From contig NC_063024.1 in NCBI RefSeq assembly GCF_020509005.1, positions 1,860,001-1,924,000 of the forward strand: DNA of 64,000 nucleotides, written 5' to 3'. This document shows positions 58,482 to 64,000 of this stretch, piece by piece. Source of the stretch: Fulvia fulva. Its lineage: Eukaryota > Ascomycota > Dothideomycetes > Mycosphaerellales > Mycosphaerellaceae. Below the pieces are notes generated by a model. It was not told where the DNA came from. It ran no database searches and saw nothing but the letters and a program-made list of their open reading frames with translations. The position numbers and the translations under genes were made by a program. Every line of letters starts with the position of its first letter. Within the stretch, counting starts at the first letter, position 1.

Positions 58482-58934
58482 AGTGAGCTATAAGGAAGAA
58501 AGGGGTCTAAAACACGTTAGTATTACTACGTTAACGCCGATACCGCGGCGCGGCTTATATACCTTAATCTAATTAAGAATAAGTTAGCTAAGGCTAAAGA
58601 AGGTTAAGGAAGAAGCTCCCGAAGGGCGAAGAGGTTGTTAAAGACTTAGTAAGCTTAAAGGTTAATATTCGTAGTCAGATTGATTTAGAATAAGAGCGTA
58701 CTTTTATACTTACGTTCTATACGAGCTACCTAATACTACGAGCTTCTAACGATATAGGAAGGCGTAAATACGCGTAAGAAGCTCGCGGCGAGGTTATCTA
58801 ACGGGGTTAGTAAGCTCGTAGTAAGCTTAGGTAGTAGAGTTAAGCCGCGTAAGGTAGTTATATATACGGAGTAAAGTAAGCTAAAGGGTCGTAGGCTAGG
58901 AAGCTAGGACGAAGGAAGCTAAAGCTTTAGGATC
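58482..58934. other. Unassigned segment before copia-3
   Basis: No protein match on either strand. On the minus strand it would hold the promoter of the antisense ORF (TATA-like element near 58550). The rest is rich in short purine runs such as AAGCTAAAG and ends at the copia-3 LTR. Confidence 0.4.
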
Positions 58935-59089
58935 TATTAAGAACATATAGGCCGTAGGACAAGTATATAGGTGTGGGTGTGTTATGTAACTAGATCACGT
59001 GACTAGGGTTTACTAGCCTATAGGCTAGTAAACATCCGGACACCTAGTATCTACCTATACTAATACCGGCGATACTATATATAGATATA

Positions 59090-59653
59090 GGTCGACGACG
59101 AGAATCACCTATACGTAGTGTCGGCTACGAACCTCTCGTCTAGCTACGAGAGAGCTAAGTATTCTTACGCTAGAGCGTCGTAGGCGCGACGGGCGCGTAA
59201 CGTAGGCGAAGCCGCGGCGGATAGAGGACTACTAGCAAAACGGGTATAAAAACTATCCGACGAGCGTATACTCGTGTCGGGAGCGAGTCCCTCTTCTTTC
59301 TACGTGTAAGAAGGGCGCGGAACCGTGGCCTATACGCTCGATAGGACACCTCTAGTATAAGTATAGAATTTTCACCTCCGGAGACCGTAAACCGAGCGGG
59401 CTAAGCGACAAACATTAGACGAGCGGACGATAGAACAACAACTAAGCGGACTATACGACGGCGTCGAGCGGACTACGAAATAATCTAGTATTTTCTAGCG
59501 GGTAATACGGTAGGTAGGTAGACATACGGCGAAGCCTATAAGGGCCTATTAAGTACCCGGTATAGGAACGAGGGTTTTACCTAAGGTACTACCTATTCCG
59601 CTATATAACGTACCTAGTCTAATATAGTAGATTACGACGAGGAAAAGACGATA
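59090..59653 (+). repeat. Shared 5' block of chimeric LINE insertions, copy B
   Basis: It matches 15302-15867 closely from its first GG to GAGGAAAAGACGATAGC, with differences mostly of CpA/TpA type. It has the same TATA-like GGGTATAAAAAC near 59240. Beyond the last shared bases the two insertions have nothing in common until their LINE C-termini. Confidence 0.8.
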
Positions 59654-60960
59654 GCTACTCCTAGCCCTAGAATCCCAGAACACCGCTACGAGCGGCTTCG
59701 TAGACGATATAAACATCCTAGCGTAGTCTTCCTCGACTAAGGAGAACTATAGGCTACTAGAAGAGAAGCACAAGATCTACGAGGACTAGGCTAGGAGGCA
59801 CGGGGCTCGGTTTGCCCTAGAAAAGTACAATCTAATACACTTTACGCGCCGGCCACGGTTCTATAATATATAAGCTTCTATCTAGATATAGGGGCACACG
59901 ACTAACCCGGCAAATTAGCTTAGGATCCTCGGACTATAGGTAGACCCGGCGCTACGGTAGAGGAAGTACGTATAGGCAATATTACGGAAAGCTGAACAGA
60001 ATATAGCATTATGCTAGAGGCTTACTACGTCTATATAGGGGGCGGACTTCCGGCAGTCACGACTTCTATATACGGCTATTATACGGCCAGTCCTTACCTA
60101 TAGTAGCCAAGTGTGGTCCTTAGGCGAGAGGGCCTGCCTATCGAAGGGACTCGTCGCGCCGCTAGCGAAGATCCAAAACTAATACCTAAGGAAGGTCACC
60201 GGGGTATATAAGTCGACACTAACGAGGATACTTAAGTACGAGACCGCTATACCGCCGATCGACCTATATATCTAGGGACTACGGACCTCCTACTTAGGCA
60301 AGTCGGTACAGTACCTAGTATAGAAGGTCATCGCTAGTATAGTCGTAAGGGCCCGCGAATTAGTACTAGCGTATAGGGGCATTCGACCCGGAAACGAGCC
60401 GAACTACCGGGTAAGGGACGAACAGCTAGTAATATAATAGGAAGGTAAGAAATCGTTTGTAGAGCAACTATAGAAAGAGAGGTGGAACAACTAGGTTGTA
60501 GGGTATAGTAGACGCCCTTAGCTAGCGGGACAACCTAAGGAATAGTTAGCTACAAAATCCGCGGTTAAGCACCCCCCGAAGCTTATCTACTACCGCCTTA
60601 CGAGGGTATAGAGTAGTATAGTAACCTAACTACGAAGCGAACGCATCGGCCTCTAGGGGTACCTATTATAGAGGAAGGTTCTAGGATACACGAATACTAG
60701 CTACCCCTACGGCTATCGCTCCTAGAACGTACGGTACGTACTCCTCGTCTATCCGAGGTAGTCGCTAGGAAGGGGGGAGTAGATAGTAAAGGCGAGGAAC
60801 CGGACGATTAGGGCACTTCTTAATAACGCTAAGGACCTACGGCGTATTACGAACTAGATACTAGAGAAGGGCTGGCTAGAATAGTACCGCCTAGTAGGAG
60901 CAGTATAGGAAGAGAGGATACGACGTAGCGCGACGAGACCGGCTAGGAGCGGGGGCTAAC
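59654..60960 (+). pseudogene. LINE RT and C-terminal domain in insertion B, RIP-degraded
   Basis: Begins at the RT region carrying the catalytic GFVDDIN box (near 59692-59712), at the same place as GFVDDTN of the long LINE. It continues through the thumb-like part (SSQVWSLGE near 60100, YKSTLTRI near 60210), a variable linker, and the C-terminal finger with Cys mostly read as Tyr (YPYGYRS, then NVRYVLLVY). It ends in an acidic/basic tail. TAG codons mark mutated Gln/Trp. As in the long LINE, no RNase H is apparent between RT and finger. Confidence 0.78.
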
Positions 60961-61226
60961 GGGGTAGTGACATAGACTACGTACGTTTAGAGGGAAAGCT
61001 AAACTAGATAAGGAGTCGTCGGGGGCGGGAAGGGTTTTCACCTATTCGGGTTTCCCTTTATATATAACAATAGATATATACCTATATAGGCCGGATAGGG
61101 TCCTAGAATAGGGGAATAACAAATCTATCTATCTATATATAGATATACGCTATCCTATTAGGTCCTTCTTCGTCTTTCGTATAATCCGCCGTCTTCTACT
61201 ACTACGTAACTCGTACCTATTTAACA

Positions 61227-61243
61227 GGTTATAAGCCCGGGTT
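61227..61243 (+). promoter_or_regulatory. Copia-3 primer binding site (half-tRNA type)
   Basis: ggttataagcccgggtt directly follows the LTR. It differs from the copia-1 site only at its first two positions region (gatt/ggtt) and from copia-2 by ATA/ACA. Confidence 0.5.
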
Positions 61244-64000
61244 AGTAACTCGGTATTTCACCCTCGACAAAGTCGTATTAGAGTAATTCCTCTTTAGAAC
61301 AAAAGGAAGGCAGACTAGAGGCCGTACCCGTATTGTATAGGAAGCTATAGCCGTGCTATAGGTATATATAAGACGTAAAAGAGCCTAGTAAGGCACTATT
61401 AGACTCCGAGTTAGGGAGCCTATACTAATACCTTAGACAAGTAGGCGAGCTTACTAAGAAGAGTCGCTCTCCGGACATCGCGTTCGTATCGACTAACTGT
61501 TTATTCTAAGAGAGCCGTAGTGTCTTAGAAACCCCCTCTACTAAGAGAGTTACGCTATAGTGTCTTAGTACTAATACGATCCTTCGACTTTCCTTCCCTT
61601 CCCGGCGGATAGCTATCCTCTCCGCTATTAACCTCGCGTTCGTTTTATCCTATTTCGATCCGATCGCGTACGACCAAATACATCCTTTTACCTAAGGGTA
61701 GCTAACCTGTCCCTTAACTTACAAAAAAATAGAGAACGAGACTAGGTTTATAAGAAAGAGAGTAGCACCTATTCTAATAAGAGAGAACTACGAAATATAG
61801 TTCAAGCTAATAAGAATACACCTAGTATTAAAGCAGGTTAACTAGGTCCTCGAAGATATTATTACGGACATTCCCGCTATAACCCTATCTATAGCGACAC
61901 CCTCTATATTATCGGAGTCATCCCTTCCTTTAGATCAAGCGATAAGGAAGGCATCGTACAGACGGCACAATATAACGGCCCTGTATAAGATGTACATCTG
62001 TCTATCGACAGATAACTAAGAGATAATATACGAGATCCGGTATACGAAGGAGTTATAGGAATGGGCTAAAGCTAAATATAAGAGAAGACTTCTCGCTACT
62101 AGAAGAAGTTTGCTTTAGCAATACACTAATTTCGTAATGACAGAGGACTAGTCAATAGATAACGCCTAGTAGGAGCTTAGCTCAATTGTAAGGAGGGCTG
62201 TTTTAATCTCGCCTTAGTTCTAAGACATCAAGACTAAGGACAGAAAGATCTAGTAACTCTTAGTAGCTCTACTAGACTCGTTTGGCTCAATTCGCGATAC
62301 AATTGATGCCTAGGTAAATCTCTTACTATAAGACATTCTTATAATTCTTAGGGAGAAGTAAGAATTAATGATTCATTAAGGGATAGCTATGTTCGCTAAG
62401 AAGGGTTTCTAGGGCAAGCTTACGTACTATCTCTATAATAGTGACCATTTTTTAAGCAAGTGCCCACACCTTTCTATAGCTTAGTAGGCTGTTAGGAACA
62501 AGGACAAACTAGCTAGGGTTACCTACCCTACTAAGAGATAACCGTTACTATCTCGTAGGAGGTTATTATCACTAAACCTTCGTAATGTCCTTAAGGTAAT
62601 AACGGACCTTATAAAGTAGATAAAGGAGAGCCGTAAGCCAAAGGCCTCCTCTAGTAAGCCTATAAGGGCCTATACGACCTAGGAAGACGTATCAGACCCT
62701 AAGATACTATTAGAAGATAATGATGTTGATGAGGTTGCCTATTCTACTATAGAAGCCAAAGGTAAGTACCCCTCGTCCGAGTAGTTGCTTGACTCTTATA
62801 TATCATTATATATAACTGACCAAGATTCACTATTTAGGACACTAAAGCCTCTTTAAAAGAGGAAGTAGATCAAGGTTAGGGGTGGCTATCTATAAGCTAT
62901 ATATATAGGAAGTGTAGTAATAGGTAGTCCTTCTAGAAAGCAAATTGTCTTAGAAAATGTCCTGTTTGTTCCTAGCCTTAGAGTTAGTCTTGTTTCGTAG
63001 AATTAGTTTAGCTAATAGTTTGCTATCTAACTACCTAGTTTCACCCTAAAATCCTTGTCTAGTAAACCCGTTGTCTAGACTAAACTTCGAGGAGGAGTAC
63101 CGTTTATCTACTCGATCTCGGAAATTCTTAAGCTATAGCATACTAGTATACTCTCTTAAGAACGTGACGGTACCGCTATAGCTAACACTAAGTCTGAAGA
63201 TCAGTAGGAGCTATAGTATAGAAGATGTACACACCTTGGCAAGGGACTGCTATAAAACCTATATAGAGTTACTAACAAGAAAGATCCTATTCCTATTCCT
63301 TCTGAACACCAGAATTGTAAGGTCTGCTCCCTTATAAAGATAAGGAAGTTCAAAGGACCTACTATAGAGAGGAAAGGGGAGAGGCTGGCCCTTATCTCTA
63401 TTAACATCTATAGGCCTTTTTAGGGCGCAGTCTCTAGGCTAGGATACAAATATTAGCTTGAGATTATAGACAACTTCTCTAGGAAGAAGTGGGTAATCCC
63501 TTTAAAGGCTAGGAGCGACGCTCCTATAGCCCTATAGGATTAGAAGGTCTAGGCAGAACGGTAGTCAAGGTGCTTTCTATCTACGATCCGTAGTAATAGT
63601 ATAAAGGAAATTCTCGCCTTACTAAAAGAGTAGGAGAAGGAGTTTAGTACTTAGATAGACACAACCAATGCCTATAACTCTCTTTAAAATAGACCTATAG
63701 AAAGGTCAATTTAAGCCTCTAAGAATATAGTCCGGGCTATAATTAAAAGCTCTAGTATACTAGTTAAGTTCTAGCTAAAAGCTTTATAAGTATAGACTAT
63801 AATTAGAAACAGACTGCCTAATAGTCCGATCATTAATAGTATTGCTCTTTTACTAGAAGAAGCCTTTACTAGCTAAGTACCGTTAGTCGACCATTTCCGC
63901 GTCTAGGAATACAAAGCTATAGTCTATATAGACCTAAGAGCCTAACCTTAAGGCTTAAGGAGAGACAAGTTGATAAACCGAGGAAAAGAAGCCGTGTTTA
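61244..64000 (+). pseudogene. Copia-3 gag, protease and integrase, RIP-degraded, cut by window end
   Basis: Nearly collinear with copia-1 from 7969 to about 10720, with the gag, the damaged CCHC knuckle (DHFLSKCPHL, near 62450), the protease/pre-integrase segment (LENVLFVPSLRVSLVS, near 62950) and the first part of the integrase (KIIDNFSRKK-like, near 63460). Most premature stops are shared with copia-1, but further differences are largely CpA/TpA in either direction. Because heavy RIP saturates CpA sites, shared stops here do not prove copying after mutation. The RT and RNase H lie beyond 64000. Confidence 0.85.

Larger units (their letters stand above)
59090..61133 (+). mobile_element. Chimeric LINE insertion B (5' block plus LINE RT and C-terminus)
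   Basis: A 2,044-bp insertion in the copia-3 LTR, flanked by a 14-bp duplication (tatatatagatata, 59076-59089 and 61134-61147). Bases 59090-59653 are the same block as 15302-15867. It then enters a LINE ORF2 in the middle of the RT (ESQNTATSGFVDDINILA) and follows it to the C-terminal finger region and ATCT repeats. The LINE part belongs to a family different from both insertion A and the long copies. There is no ORF1, endonuclease or N-terminal RT. Confidence 0.78.
58935..61226 (+). repeat. Copia-3 5' LTR, interrupted by LINE insertion B
   Basis: The LTR starts TATTAAGAACATATAGG (TGTTAAG before RIP), reads in line with 7718-7951, and is broken after 59089. It resumes after the 14-bp duplication (61134-61147) and ends TTTAACA at 61226. 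GATCACGTGAC is kept. Without the insertion it would be about 234 bp. Confidence 0.87.

Noticed and set aside
7718..64000. Shared stops of copia-1 and copia-3 as proof of copying after mutation
   Set aside because: CpA sites are nearly saturated in both, so independent RIP of the same sequence would give the same stops. Only lightly mutated pairs such as the long LINE copies are informative.
1..64000. tRNA, rRNA, biosynthetic cluster, defence system or virulence gene
   Set aside because: I looked for tRNA-like arms, ribosomal motifs and non-transposon domains on both strands and saw none that could be supported. The only tRNA-like words are the copia primer sites.

Overview
This window contains no recognisable host gene, tRNA, rRNA or CRISPR array. 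It is a 64-kb block of nested transposable elements, most of them destroyed by C-to-T change. The organism is very likely a filamentous ascomycete (Pezizomycotina). The elements are fungal types: Ty3/gypsy chromoviruses with chromodomains, Ty1/copia, Fot1/pogo transposons and a Tad/I-like LINE. The damage also has the signature of repeat-induced point mutation (RIP): CpA and TpG are nearly absent, TpA and CTAG are very common, and reading frames break at TAG or TAA where CAG, CAA or TGG would be expected. CpG is largely kept. A species cannot be named from this.

Layout. 1-6070: gypsy-1 (minus; LTR, gag, pol, cut by the window start). 6071-7717: RNase H-integrase fragment of gypsy-2 (plus). 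7718-12311: copia-1 (plus). 12312-12924: unassigned, LTR-like. 12925-13592: 5' half of a Fot1-like transposon (minus). 13595-21341: gypsy-B (plus), carrying chimeric LINE insertion A (15302-16870). 21342-32640: gypsy-E (plus), carrying a full-length Fot1-like transposon (21642-23507) and LINE copy 1 (24963-29813). 32641-45650: gypsy-C (plus), carrying copia-2 (minus, 32834-38450), a solo LTR (39091-39251) and LINE copy 2 (minus, 39991-44875). 45651-46510: tail and LTR of gypsy-F. 46512-47200: end of a second pogo-type transposase. 47497-50886: copia-4 (plus). About 51170-56720: gypsy-D (plus). About 56800-58481: an unidentified decayed ORF on the minus strand. 58935-64000: copia-3 (plus), with chimeric LINE insertion B (59090-61133) in its LTR; it runs off the window.

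The order of events can be read from target-site duplications. The gypsy elements are the substrate. Copia, Fot and LINE copies landed in them, and the two long LINE copies are among the youngest because they are the least mutated. No element has an open set of genes, so anything that moved here recently used proteins made elsewhere in the genome.

The observations most worth following are these. (1) Insertions A and B share one ~565-bp 5' block fused to two different LINE 3' parts, each with its own target-site duplication, resembling the MINE/WEIRD chimeras of Magnaporthe. (2) The two 4.85-kb LINE copies share the same premature stops but sit at unrelated sites, implying that an already mutated template was copied in trans. 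(3) The two LTRs of copia-2 differ almost only at CpA/TpG sites, nearly always in one LTR. (4) A decayed antisense ORF of unknown function follows gypsy-D. All counts and alignments were made by eye.
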